Part shown: positions 41,849-54,137 of the stretch, piece by piece
How positions within the stretch are numbered: the first letter of the stretch is position 1
Layout: every line of letters starts with the position of its first letter
Assembly: GCA_900239685.1 (NCBI GenBank)
Contig: OENT01000221.1
Coordinates: 94,533-158,532, forward strand
DNA: 64,000 nt
Direction: 5' to 3'
Origin: Rotaria macrura
Lineage: Eukaryota; Rotifera; Eurotatoria; Philodinida; Philodinidae
The notes under the pieces: model-generated
What the model was told of the DNA's origin: nothing
Databases searched by the model: none
Seen by the model: only the letters and a program-made list of their open reading frames with translations
Translations under genes and position numbers: made by a program

Positions 41849-44800
41849 ATGTCGTCACGTGCAGTACGTAAAATAACAGGTCATACAACTGAAGATGATC
41901 TTGCTCAAGTACTACAAAAAGTTGGTATTAACAAAAATAAAGAAGAACAAGAAGACGATAACGACGATGATAAATCTGATTTCATAATCGTACAGCCAAA
42001 TAACAATCAGCGACGAAATGTCTTTGAGATGCTAGCTAATGAAAATGATGATAATGATGAAAAACCAACTATTGATAGTGATACTCAACCGAATGATGAA
42101 GTACAACAAACATCAAAAACTAGGCGAAAACGTAAAGTTAAAAAGAAAAATAATCAAACCAAAAAATCTGAGCAAGTAAGTATTGTATACAAAAAAAAGA
42201 CGAATGTAATAAGTTTTTCGCTGATAATGTCTTTCAGAACGAAGATGAATTTTTAATTGAGTCCAGTGAATTTAAACCAGAGCAGACTACAGCTTCAACA
42301 TTATCCAATCAATTATATTCAAATTTACTGACAGTTGACAATCGCTTTTTGAATCCGATAAATGAGATGAAAAAGAAATTCGGAAGTAATATTGTTGAAC
42401 AAATCGAACGTGAAAATAATCAGACAAATCAAGCATCTGCTCTAGTTTCTCAACGGTAAACGTCGTTTTTACTCATTTTAATAATTGCATCATATTTCTA
42501 TCTTGTTGACCATCGTAGTCGTCGTGCACATCCAATATCACAGCAGCGTCCAGCAACTCGACTAGCCAAACAAAATGCGTTCATTGTTCATAAAACGGGA
42601 TGGCCGCCGTACTTTAAACTTGGTAAGCAGTTCATAAAACGAACTTTTAGTAGAATGGTTGCTTTCGTTTCATGCTTGAATATAGCTGTTCGAACTTCCA
42701 CAAGTCGAACAGTTCGTCTAGTGAAACTTACAATAATTAAATAATAGCACGCATGCAAATACATGTACTTTCAGAAGTTTCAAAATTCATCGCAAATCTT
42801 TGATTCATTCGTCGGTTTTCATAAAAATCAGCAAGTACGCTTTTTTCGTAAAAATTCGTAACGAAATCGATCTTCTTGATGATAAAAACATATTAAAGAT
42901 ATCGATATGTGTTGTCAGATTTTAAACGTTCGAATTCTTCATTTCGAAATGAAACTCTGACCATTAAAACCATACAATGACAAGGTGTATGAATGACATT
43001 TTTCAATCGTATCCAACTATTCGATTGTTTACTTGTCAAACGAGCGTTGATATTTTCTCGAATGGAAACATTTTACTCTTACAATTTTGTTTTCTGTGCA
43101 ATTTTTCTAACTGATAACGTAGACAATTGTATCCAAGTTTTCCAAACAAAAAAAAAGCGTTTATCTTACTTAACTGATTGTCATCATATTGAATTGTGCC
43201 TAAGATTTACACCATTAACAATTCAATATTTGAATAGGCTTATCGATGAAACCCTCATCGCCATTATCTGACACAACATTGACCAGCGGAAATTATTTTC
43301 AATTCGACTTCGATAAAGATTATCAACGCTTACAAGTTCAATTTTTCGATTCCGTTGACCAACACAATCTTCAAGGAATTATGGTTCGTTTTAAATTTTG
43401 TTTTTCATTCAAACCAAATAAATCTTAATAAAATCTGATTAAATAGGACATTCTTCGTCAGTATCCATATCATATTGATGCTCTTCTTCATTTGAGTGAT
43501 GTCAGTCGAATGCAAGATGACACACCAACAGCTGTCGATCTTATTGGTATAATTAATAAGGACTTTTATTCTTTCATTTTCTAATAACTAATCATTCAAC
43601 TCATCATTACGTTTATTTATCTTCATTGTAGAACGTGCTCTGTATAGTTTTCAACAATCTTTTCATCCATTGTTCTCAATGATACGTGGTGAATGTCGTT
43701 TAGAATATCGAATACAAGCCAATAGATCGTTTTTTATTTGTTTATTTAAACATATTATTTATATTGGTGAACGAGGTTGTACAAGAACAGCATTAGAATT
43801 TTGTAAAGTACTCTTAAGGTAACACAAGCAGAATTATACATCTCATTGTTTTCACTGTTGCTAGTTTTTTTCAAGACAATACAATCGATCTAAATATAAT
43901 CTCCCCTTGTAAAAAATGTAGAACGAAAAAAAATGAGAAGTATTAAATCAGAGAAAAAAATTTTTGAAATCAATATTCCTTGAGAAACAATCGCTTTCAC
44001 TGAACTTAAGTTTGCTCGTAAAGATAACACTCGGACGTGCTTACACGATCAATGAGAAATAAGAGGAGACATGATTAAACGCAATACTGTATCATTAAGC
44101 AAAGCGTTCATACACTCAGTACGGATTACGCCTTTTGGGGATCTGAAGGTAATTAGACAAAAACAAAATCGTAACAACGGATTGAGTAAGAAAAGAAGAA
44201 CGATAAGTAAGCAGCTGTGATGATTCACGAGTAGAACTGATAGTTATAAACACGAGAGAAAAAAAAGGAAGAAGAATAAGAAAGACGTATATAAAACGTG
44301 GAAAGAAAAAATAAAGCATTAGATATTTTTCTGATTGTATGCTATCCATTCCCATCAAGAATAGACAACCATTTTAAAAGAAACAATGCGTGTCGGTCAA
44401 TCAAATATGACACGAGATGCAAACAGAAAACGTAATCATTTTTCCTTTTATGAAAATTATCCTAAACAAAGACATTATCGTAGAACAATGCGAGAAATCT
44501 AGATCTATCGTGAAGATGATTTTTAATTGTCTTTTTATGTAATTATTGATGTGAAATGCAAGCGAATGTTCACAAATCAATTTGAACATATTACATACTG
44601 AGATGAATAGGCAGTGATGCACCAGCCGAAGTTCCACTCTGAACTTTCGTAACAAAATACTTTGTTGAGATTTAGAAAGAAGAGGATACACAGAAAATAG
44701 TCATGCGAAATAAGAGAAAGTGTTACCGAAGAGCTTTACATGACATATGTCGCCCTAATCTCAACCACTTTGATTTTCCTAGTGATCTCTGAATGTTTCC

Positions 44801-47800
44801 TATAGTTTTGTCGACTGTTGGTTTAAGGGATAGTTTATTCATCTAAGTGAATCCAACATATTTTAATTCTTTAACTGATTAAAATTTCCATTCATTCATT
44901 GTAACGTGTACTTTTTCTCGTTTTACTTATGTATGAAATATTTCTATTACCGTTTTCAAGATATTTATCAGTTATTTCCACTTTTTCTGAGTTCTTTTAT
45001 ACTTGTTTTACAGACTTGTATGCCTTCTTTTCGAGATATTCTATCATAGGGACTAAGCTCTTCGTTATTGGAGGCCTGATGAAGACGCAAAGATTATCTG
45101 CGAATAGATGACTTGAATGAACTTCCAGATCGTTTGTAACATCTTAGTGAAAGACGATGAATAAATACAGGCTGAGACTAGTACTGCGAAGAAGTCCTAT
45201 AATTCAATGAAAGATTTTCGAAACTACCTCGCTAAAATCTATGTAAGCTTTCCTATCTTTAACCAACTTTCAGCCAATTTCAGTAGAGACATACTAATTC
45301 TCTCCGGTTTGCGTAGTAGAGTGGCATGCCATAAACGACCATGCGCCTTTGATAATCAACATGTAGAGCCAGCGTCTGAATATTAACTGTCATGTTGTTT
45401 TTTACTTCCTGATACATAGAAAATACTCGAGTAGGTAAGAGAAATTTTGAACGGAAACTCAATTGTTCTACCGGTAATACACGATTAGACTCAGTTCAGT
45501 ATCTCAATCTCTGCAAGGCTACTTCTTCAAATAGTTTTGAATGTGTAATTAGCAGGGGTATTGTCTGTGTTTTGCTCAAACTTCGGAATGCCTAAATTCA
45601 GTTCATTTAGATTTATGTTTTTGGCTATTTTCTGATTAACGAGATACCGACATTCGTCTAACCATGTATTAAAGTAATTAGCTAAGCATCGAATGTAACT
45701 TGGTGGAAGTCTCTTAATTACAAAGATCGATACCTGCTAATTTCTTTGGCTTTAAGCTTCTAATTAGTCGGATAATTTCAGCAACACTAGTTTTTTCGAC
45801 AGTGATTTTCGACATCATCGGTTGGTTTAATAGGTTCCAGTGCAAGTATTCTAAATTATTTTGTGTAGCATTAATATCATTGGTTTGTAATATCTAGGTG
45901 TGACAAGAGTAGTTTAGTGCACTCTACTAGTTTATGACATAGAAGGGAACACTATTTTTAGATGCGAGATAAATTTGATCGAAACGCTTTTTCTATCGTA
46001 TCATGTGATGTTAGAATGTGAGATCAAAATTTACAGCAGCGATGACGCGAATATACTATCTGTAACACTAATCTGGGATATTTTTCTGTTGCTCTTCTAT
46101 CCACAATGTTTGAAGAAGTGTGAGTACTGTTTCCGATACGTATAAGGAAAAGGGCTAACTATTTGTATTGAAAAGGATGTTCTCGCACGATATCAAGGTT
46201 GGCCAATAATCGCTATTGCCAAGATAGAGTGTTTTACCGATAAGACTACTAATATTCGAGAAAGACAAACCTGTATCACGTAGGATGCGCTTTAACGTGT
46301 AAGTAATAGTTGGAATGTAATGGAGATTGTTCTCTTCTATCCATTTTTTTCACATATATGACTCTGCTACATGTCAATAGATTGTTCCTTTTTGTCTCTG
46401 TTGTGTTAAAATCATCTGATAATGTGGTACCTTTTACTACATATGGAAGAGAATATCGTTTAAATTACATTATTGACTAATGAGCCAGTAAATACCAACT
46501 ATTTGTATTGGTTCTGAAAGGCTTGTTATATCAATCACAACTCTGTTCGAAATGTTAATTCCGATGTGCATCACTTTCAAATTCTTTTCTATTCTGTTAT
46601 TCACATCGCTCCATTTTTGTTGGTACTCTTTTGATCAATCGTATTAAAATGTAGTAAACGACATGTATTCCATAGTTGTCATATTTCACTGAATATACAG
46701 ATAAACGCTTGAAATTCGAACACTAAATCAGTATCTTCGAGTGCTCATGCATCCCAGTCGTCTACATTATAACTTAGGATCTTTACGTATTCCTTTTGGT
46801 AGAGAACTTTATTGATATATAATAAAAATTCTGGACTCAATGACATCCTAGTGAACTGTACAGTATTTATCATAACTAAGATTTCATCGCAATATTAAAT
46901 TCAAAATCCTAGAAACGATCAACTGTTATCTTTGAAAACTAGTAGTATTAGAAAATTAAGGAGACACTGTCGAATCTTAGATTAATTCAAGATAAAATGG
47001 TCTTATCTTTAAATCTGTTTAGTCTCGATCCGATCGGCGATCCACTTGCAATACTTCTTCTCATCGATTACTATGCAATACGTTCTGAAGAATATAATTA
47101 TCTAGTTCGTTTTTATGAAGAACAAAATCAACGATTGAATCTAAATGGCTTACCAAATTTTATCTATTCAGTAGCAATTGCATATTTTCGGTTATCATTG
47201 TATGATAAAGCCAATGAAATTCTGCAAGATGCTTTAATCCGTTTTCCAACTGTACTCAAATATTTACTTGACAAATTATCAATCAAACCAGACAGATCGG
47301 TTGAGACATGTCGGTTTTTTTCTGATAGTGAACGAAACGAGACAAATCCACTGAGATGTGTACAACAATTGTACATAGTACGAATGTCCAATGAATGGAA
47401 AGAAAAAAATGAATTGGAATTCTTAAAAAATAATGTTGCTCAAGTTATTCAAATAGTTGAACAAAATCAGGATTCAAGAATTGCCAATTATAAAAAACTG
47501 TAAATATAATATCTATCAATATGAAAACGATGATTCGAAATACGGTAGGGAGAAAATAACTTTTATTCTGTTTTAGACGAGAAACATGTTATCGTAGAAC
47601 ACCAATCAATGTTTGCCGGCATATTATCCTATCAGAATCGAACGAAATACGAGGATTTCTACCTAATGTAAATATTTCTTAAAAATAAGACAGGTTTGGA
47701 TCTATTTTTATTCTAGGATATGGAAAATGATGGTAGATTTTATAATGTTGATCCGTTCCCTCCAAGTGATTCAATCGCTAGTTTTCAAAGACCTGAAAGG

Positions 47801-48948
47801 TATATCAGTAATATTACACCCATGAATACCATTGATCAAACTCAAACTATTGAAAAGTATCGAGCACTCATCATAATCAACAAATCATCTTATTTCTAAA
47901 ATGACAAGTACTGCTGATCGGCATTTCTATTAATCAATATAAATCGATTTCTATACACTGATTTGACTTTCTATTACTGGGAATTTGAAAAATTAGGATT
48001 CGAAGTCCGCGATCAACTTCATAACTTTGATGATGATCAATATTTTAATCTTTCTCCTTCTTTTTTTTCCGAAATAACGATTCCTGTGCAAACTACCGTA
48101 CCCTATAGATTACTATCATCATCAACTGATATTATGAATTCATGCCAGAATCTTTCCCGCTAGTAACGTGTCTCAATAAACCATATTCTAAAACAGTTTT
48201 GAAAAAACAAACCAACATATTCTAATGATCAAGGATTTTTCTTCATGATTTTGAATAGAGAACAGTGAGAAATTAAAATTAATCTGTAAAAATCATCAGA
48301 AATACATGATCTGTTATTTTGTTCATTAGAAATCTTATGTGGTCCGAATCGAGAATAGACATATATAAATATGCATATATGACTATCAATCACTAGAAAC
48401 ATGTAGATGTCACCGTTTTCAGAGTCTTACGATATGGCCTCATCATCAATATCGATCGATACCTAGAGACAGTTGAGAAAATTCGGAACACTTTTTCAGA
48501 ACTGTACTTTTTCATATTCACTTGTCAAGAGCAAGACTTAGATCGTTATATTCAATAGGAATAACTAGATAAATTTTACAATTATCATTGTCTTTTTTAG
48601 AACACCTATGCATATCAATAGTTCGTACAATGGGCTTGGTATGCTATTTCGTTCATTGCTACCGAATTTCAATTTAGAAGTAAAAGAAAAGAAAGCTGAT
48701 AGTAGTTGCAAAACATTACTTTGGAAAAAAACACATTTTTCTAGAATTTTCTTGTGGCTCCTGGTGCCCAAGCTGGTGCTGTCGGGGGTGTTGATGTGGA
48801 TGGAAATGATGCTGGCATGCTACAAGCATTACAAGAAAGTATTCGTGATTTCATTCGTGATATTGGACTAATTAATGTTGGCGGCGATCAAGTGCAACAA
48901 CCTCCAGCTGATGATAGTAGTGATGAAAATAATTATGAATTTGATTGA
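41849..48948 (+). CDS. TCF25: TCF25 / NULP1 (RQC complex Rqc1-like)
   Basis: Orthologue of TCF25/yeast Rqc1, a component of the ribosome-associated quality-control complex handling stalled nascent chains. Eleven exons: 41849-42175, 42238-42455, 42519-42622, 43238-43383, 43447-43546, 43632-43818, 47023-47499, 47577-47667, 47717-47799, 48601-48679, 48745-48948, giving 671 residues (human 676). The N-terminus has acidic runs then a Lys-rich patch (RKRKVKKKNN). The Pfam Tcf25 region follows, with PYHIDALLHLSD, GCTRTALEFCKVLL, SLDPIGDPLAILLLIDYYA, DPFPPSDSIASF and LFRSLLPNF. The C-terminus is acidic. The 3.2 kb intron 43819-47022 holds a degraded LINE. An acceptor-like TTTTGTTTTAG ends 6 bases before the ATG, suggesting a spliced leader or 5' UTR intron. 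Confidence 0.93.
44900..46870 (-). mobile_element. Decayed non-LTR retrotransposon (LINE) in a TCF25 intron
   Basis: On the minus strand, broken frames recall a LINE ORF2. Around 46,440-46,870 an endonuclease-like part contains ILSYNVDDWDA and, further on, MHIGINISNRVVIDI. Around 45,340-45,460 an RT block contains MYQEVKNN and LALHVDYQ (motif A region). At 45,240-45,290 SWLKDRKAYIDF appears, and at 45,068-45,105 FADNLCVF stands for the catalytic FADD motif, its second Asp changed to Asn. Many stops and shifts make it inactive. It lies antisense to TCF25 and explains the gene's one very large intron. Confidence 0.65.
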
Positions 48949-49213
48949 AATGTGGTTGTTTATAAAAGAAATATAAATAAGAAATATCAAAGAAAAAAAT
49001 TTGTCTTAACCAATTATTAAAACGAAATAAGACAAATCGAATAGAATCGTCTTGTTGAATAAAATAGAATATAAAAGTTAGTTGAGTGTCATGATTAAAG
49101 TTTTGTAGAATGAAATCAGGATTGAAACATCGATCAAAATGATGTACATGTTGCAGAGAAACGTCAATGAAAATCAATAGATTAAGCCTAGAGAGGATGT
49201 CAGTAGATATGAT

Positions 49214-49747
49214 TTACTTAAGACAATTCCGACATGCAGAGAAATCGCTACTACCTCTTTGCATTTGTACGAATGCCATGATGAATTCGTCAAATGTTAA
49301 AATGCCTATGAAGAGAAAAAACAAACGAAATAAACTTTCATAATAAATTACTTGCTTTGTTTTCTTTTCTTCTTACCATTGCGATCAGTATCGAACGTCA
49401 AAAATACACCTATGAGTCAATGTCGAAAGACATACAACTGTAAAAACAAGGATCTAAAATAGAACTACGTACGTTCTGCATCCATATCTAGATTGTTTAA
49501 ATTAGCGTATGGATTTATATGAGGATAAGCTAGTTTAAATTCGTTGATTGTCATTCTATATAAATGTTCTCGTAGTGCTTACAAAAACAAATTTTCACTC
49601 TTTTTTTTACCGTCCATTTTTGCCTGCTCGATCCATGAACGCTTCGTAGAGCTGTTGAATTACATGGGGTTGTAGTTGAGTCAGTTGGCTAAAATATTCT
49701 AACTCTTTAGTTGGCAAATAAGACTTTTTACTCGAACTATGGCCCAT
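49214..49747 (-). CDS. Short EF-hand protein, neuronal calcium sensor-like N-half
   Basis: Four exons on the minus strand, 49747-49611, 49555-49473, 49409-49377 and 49305-49214, keep phase and give 114 residues. MGHSSSK at the N-terminus fits an N-myristoylation site. A degenerate first EF loop (GKNGRMTINEF) is followed by a canonical one (DTDRNGILTFDEF), both split by introns. The pattern MGxxxSK, LTQLQPHVIQQLYEAF, then EF-hands resembles the first half of neuronal calcium sensor/recoverin proteins, which normally have four EF-hands and about 190 residues. The frame here stops after GSSDFSACRNCLK. Probably membrane-associated and Ca2+-binding. A donor-like GT right after MQR could instead lead to unseen exons. 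It shares a divergent spacer with AP-3 sigma and converges on TCF25. Confidence 0.75.
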
Positions 49748-49985
49748 TTCTTTTACGTCTTACACTTTTTCCCAAATGAATATAATAGTATTGATCGTTA
49801 ATGTTCTGCTTCAAAGAACATGTAATTAGTAATTATTTTTGTTTACCGGGATGTTTTTCTGAAGGTTAATTTGTAGTAACAGAATAAGAAAAGAAAAACA
49901 AACAGAACAACTAAATTTAATAAGTTCATTTTTTTCAGATTATCTTCGCACAATAATAACAGAAGTATAATATGTTTAGATAATA
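49748..49985. promoter_or_regulatory. Divergent spacer, EF-hand gene / AP-3 sigma
   Basis: Only 238 bases separate the two start codons, so this is a compact bidirectional promoter. TTTTTTTCAG at about 49,930-49,939 is an acceptor-like site upstream of the AP-3 sigma ATG, compatible with a trans-spliced leader or a 5' UTR intron. Confidence 0.45.
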
Positions 49986-50636
49986 ATGATTAAAGCAATA
50001 CTTGTATTCAATAACGCAGCTAAACCGCGCCTAATCAAATTTTTTGAACATTATCCGGAAGAAGTTCAACAACAGATCGTTCGAGAAACATTCCTTTTAG
50101 TATCAAAACGGGATGAAAATGTTTGTAATTTTCTTGAAAGTGGCTCGTTGATTGGCGGAAGTGATTATCGTTTAATCTATCGACACTATGCAACACTGTA
50201 TTTTATATTTTGTGTTGATAGTTCAGAAAGTGAATTAGGTATACTGGATTTAATACAAGTTTTCGTTGAAACACTTGATAAATGTTTCGAAGTAAATATA
50301 TTTCGTCTTTTTCTTATGGTGTCATAATTAGATCTAAATGTATGCTGTCTTCTATCTCTTGTCATTCATCGATAGAATGTCTGCGAACTCGATCTTATCT
50401 TTCATGTAGATAAGATTCATTATATTCTACAAGAATTATGTCTTGGTGGTATGGTATTGGAAACAAATATGAACGAAATCATTGCACGAATCGATGAGCA
50501 ATCAAAATTAGAAAAACAAGAAGCTGGCATTTCAGCAACACCAGCAAAAGCAATGACGGCAATTAAAGAAATGAATCTACCACAGAAAATTAAAGATATT
50601 AAATTGCCTGATCTTAATCTTAATTTACGTTTTTAA
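49986..50636 (+). CDS. AP3S: AP-3 adaptor complex sigma subunit
   Basis: Small subunit of the AP-3 adaptor, which sorts cargo from endosomes to lysosomes and related organelles. Two exons, 49986-50291 and 50376-50636, encode 188 residues (animal AP3S1/2 about 193). Conservation is high throughout: MIKAILVFNNAAKPRL, VSKRDENVCNFLE, LIYRHYATLYFIFCVDSSES, ELGILDLIQVFVETLDKCFE, then across the intron NVCELDLIFHVDK and GGMVLETNMNEI. The longin-like fold is complete. The short tail (LPDLNLNLRF) is weakly conserved. Vertebrates have two paralogues, and this sequence cannot be assigned to one. Confidence 0.96.
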
Positions 50637-52136
50637 CTAGTTCAATATTTTATCCATTATTGGGCATTCTGTGTAAAGAAAAAAAAACTATAAATATACC
50701 ACGGTTTCTAATTGATTTCTAATATTTAGTGAATCATCATGTCTACAGATGAGAGATACTTGATTCGACGTCAGTAATGAGAAGCAAAAATAAAACGTAT
50801 ACAAGCAATCAAAACAAATTTTAATTATCGAATGTTTCTTGTTAGCAATTTGAAATATGAAAATAAATATTCAAATCTGATATGAAACTACTATTCTGTT
50901 TCGATCATAATGTATAGGATAAGACTCCTAGAGAGAATGGCAAAAACGAAAATTCAATAACTATGATGAAGTGAAGAAAAAGAAACTCATTAGAAACAAG
51001 TTATCAATACATCGTGAATTTCATGCATATCAATAAGTTTTCATAATGAAATGTTCTTCCGATATGAGACGTTCGAATGAAATTATTCATCGAAGATTTC
51101 TATTTGTATTCTAATTCTCATTGAGTTATCATCATGCGTAGTCATTAAAAGTGATTTGCTTGCTGTGATGAGCTTAGAGTTTATCGCAGACTACGCATAA
51201 GTTTGCAGTAAAAAATATTGATGTTTGACCTAAAATTGATCGTTACATTGTTTTCAGTAAATATATATATATTACTTGGTTCCTACTGATCGATAAACTT
51301 CATCATGAAGTAGATGATTATCATTGAAAAACAATGTTGTCATTTGAATATGAATATATCAGTCAATTGATTTCCTTGAGCAGTTTGATTAAAAAAAGAT
51401 AAACATTATACAAGTTGAATGTCAAAAAAACCACACGACCAAACACCAAAATATTATTATCGATTGGGTATTAGGAAAAAAAATCATATTCACAGGAAAG
51501 TAGTTGCACATACGTGGAGCTTCAATTCGTACTAAATATAATTAATACGAATAGATACATGTTTGTATCCTTTGACGAAATCTAGCATAAAAAATTCCAC
51601 CACTTATTAATTACTGAATTAATACAATCAGAAATTCTAGAATTTCAATGAATTTCTTGTTAACTAGTGATTTATTGACATGAATAATTAATGACGAATA
51701 CTGATACATTTGACTAAAGTGTTCAAAATATGTTTCTTTTCTTGATGCTAGGACTAGATTTTTTATACCAGTGATTTAATATGTGCTTCACGTTTGTAAT
51801 CATAATAATTACAAGAAACTTAGGATTCAAGTTATTTCCTTCAATATCTCATTGTATCAATCAAAACAAAAAATTAACTAATGTTCTTTGATTCTTCTCG
51901 TTGGAAAATTTTCTTACATGATGTTACATGCAAAAATAGTTACCAAAGCTTAATTGATTTACAAACCGGTCAGAGTTGCTTTGGAACAACGATCTTAGCT
52001 ATGATGATACAAGTATGCTACGTGAAATTTTTTCATTGAAAAAGAACCAATTTATACTGAACTAAATATTTATTTTTTAAGAAACTCATTATTTACGTCA
52101 ATACGAATTGTGTTTGAGAGCAGCGTGGGAATCCTG
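50637..52136. other. Intergenic after AP-3 sigma
   Basis: 1.5 kb of AT-rich sequence. It includes an AATAAA-like signal near 50,790 and a short (AT)n run near 51,265. No exon chain, RNA gene or strong repeat found. Confidence 0.4.
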
Positions 52137-52632
52137 TCATTTCATTCTTCTTTTTAACTTTGTACCTCTCAATTTCTCTTCAGCAAACTGACGCACTTTG
52201 TCGAACTCACCTATAAAATCGTTGACTTCAGTTGGATTTCTATGATTGTTTTCAAGAATAAATATACTTAAAAGTAGGCCGTTTTCTATTTAATAATCCA
52301 TTTTTTCAACAATCGTATACTAATTAAAGTCAACAATGAGGAATGAAATTTGATCGAATAAATATTTACATAACTAAAATGATGGGCAACTCTAAATCGA
52401 AGTTTTCCATTTTTTCTTTCGATTCTCATTCTTAAACTTAGTGAACAATTTACTGATCTTCATTCGTGTATGCAGAACAACTATAGAACATAAAATAAAT
52501 ATTAAAAGTATCAGTTTACGAAAAAAAATTGATGACTACCTTGAAGCAATGTAGAGCGAACAAATAATTTTTCTGTAATAGTAATAATTGAAATTTCGTA
52601 GTAATGATAACCATCAGGTTTGTCATACAATT
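52137..52632 (-). CDS. 3' exons of an unrecognised gene
   Basis: Four candidate minus-strand exons splice in phase with canonical GT..AG: 52632-52540 (contains YDKPDGYHYYEISI), 52480-52438, 52391-52370 (a 22-base micro-exon, KVAHHFSY) and 52267-52137, ending EFDKVRQFAEEKLRGTKLKRRMK then stop. Together they give about 96 residues. The last part is charged and helical with a basic C-terminus. I recognise no family. No upstream exon or start is visible: about 75 bases beyond the first exon lies the end of a 1.4 kb TIR element. The gene may therefore be disrupted, or its 5' part may lie beyond the insertion, where a phrase like FIEYVKDGTEKSII occurs at about 54,360-54,415. Exon borders of the two middle exons are tentative. 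Confidence 0.4.
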
Positions 52633-52712
52633 CTTGATTGAAAAAAAACGAAACTACTGTGATAGTTAATTTTACGATCAATATTATTCATAACAGCATA
52701 GTATTTGTGTGA

Positions 52713-54137
52713 GAGTACTGCAACCCGACCCAACCCAGGGGCAGGTGCGGGTTCAAGTCCTGCCGGGTCGGGTTCAAACTCTGTCGGGTCGGGTCGAACT
52801 CGGGTTTGATTCAAAAATTTGTCGGGTTCTATTTTTTCATAACACATGTTTCTGTCTTGTATCTTTTTCTATGGTACAAAGAATGAACAGTGAAGTAGGA
52901 ATCTATTGATTGGTGTTCAAAACAATGCACGAATGCATGCGATACGTAGTATTTTTAACGTTAGCTACCACCTTAAGCAAAAGCAATGTATCCAGATTAT
53001 TTGAGACTTTTGAAAATACTGTATTTTGAAATTAGCACAAAAAGCAACGTACCTGGAGCGTGATGTCTAAGAAAGAAATGTACTTTATTTCATTTTTCGT
53101 CATAATTTAAATTGCCCCTCGTCTCCCTCGTGTTTATGTATTTTACTTGCAGATGAAAATGAGGATATTTTCTTTCAGTTCAATCGAGCTCGTTATCGAA
53201 ATTTCTATTGTCCTATTCGATTTTGAGACAATTAATAATTATCTTCTGGAACTTTTCTTGTTACATGTTATATACTTATACGATGAATGTTCGCTAAGTT
53301 TATCAGCTTATTTTGCTGACACTTGGAGGTACTTGGTTATCTAGAGCAAAGTACCAAAATATAATTTGCCAACAGAAATGAAGTACCCATTTGTACTCCT
53401 TTTCAGATGTCTATTAAAACGCTGCGAGATATTTTCGTTCGAAGAAAGAAATATCTCTTTTTCATATTTTTAATTTTCTTTTCATTATCGTTCAGAAATG
53501 AGTTTAATAGAAAATAATCGAAACTCTATTGAAAATGGCGAATATCCGATACTAGAAAAACCTAAATCAACTGCTACATAATAGAATTGTTTTAATCGTA
53601 TTAACCCTTTCTTGGTGTCGTGAGATCCAAGTGGGTCCACTTGATGGTTTTGTGTGTAATGCAACTTTACCACTTGGTGTTTCAGATGAATCCTCTTCTC
53701 TAATCTCTAGTATTCAGTAGCTGTATAATATGCATAGGAGAAATTATATGTAGGTCTAAAAGGGAAAAAAATATACGTATGAGTCCAGTTGGACCCTAGA
53801 ACAACGAGGAAGTTATAAAATAATCACACCAAGGAAGGGTTAACACCTCTAATACGGAAATGAGTCGCTTGAATACAACAAAAGTATTGGTTTTCTGAAA
53901 TTTTCTTCACGAGGGTCTAAGTGGACCCTAGAAGACCGATGAAGTTATAAAATGAGGACACTGAGGAAGGGTTAAAGACACTAAGGATGAAGTCGTTGGT
54001 TACGTACAATGTGTACATGATATATTTGATGAAAAAATACGTGTTTTATATTATTGCTCGGGTCGGGTTCAGTGTAAAATTTATCGGGTCGGGCCAGGTC
54101 GGGCACGGGTTCAAAAAGTTGAACCCGTGCAGGACTC
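52713..54137. mobile_element. 1.4-kb element with CGGGTCGGG-rich inverted ends
   Basis: The left end GAGTACTGCAACCCGACC and the reversed right end GAGTCCTGCACGGGTTCAA resemble one another. Both subterminal regions (52,720-52,825 and 54,058-54,135) are full of GGGTCGGGTTCA words in inverted orientation. There is no ORF for a transposase, so it is non-autonomous. A separate piggyBac-type MITE sits inside. Confidence 0.5.
53605..53971. mobile_element. piggyBac-type MITE with TTAA flanks
   Basis: The left end CCCTTTCTTGGTGTCGTGAG is preceded by TTAA (53601-53604). The right end, reversed CCCTTCCTCAGTGTCC, is followed by TTAA (53972-53975). The ends plus TTAA duplication match piggyBac-family termini. 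A second right-type end (AAGGAAGGG followed by TTAA) lies at about 53,838. The interior carries roughly 65-base repeats containing GTCCA..TGGACCCTAGAA and GAAGTTATAAAAT. No coding capacity. Confidence 0.65.

Noticed and set aside
52380..52440. Inward-rectifier K+ channel fragment suggested by a NGKLRFRV reading
   Set aside because: That frame lacks splice support; the in-phase exon chain for the unknown gene uses another frame here.
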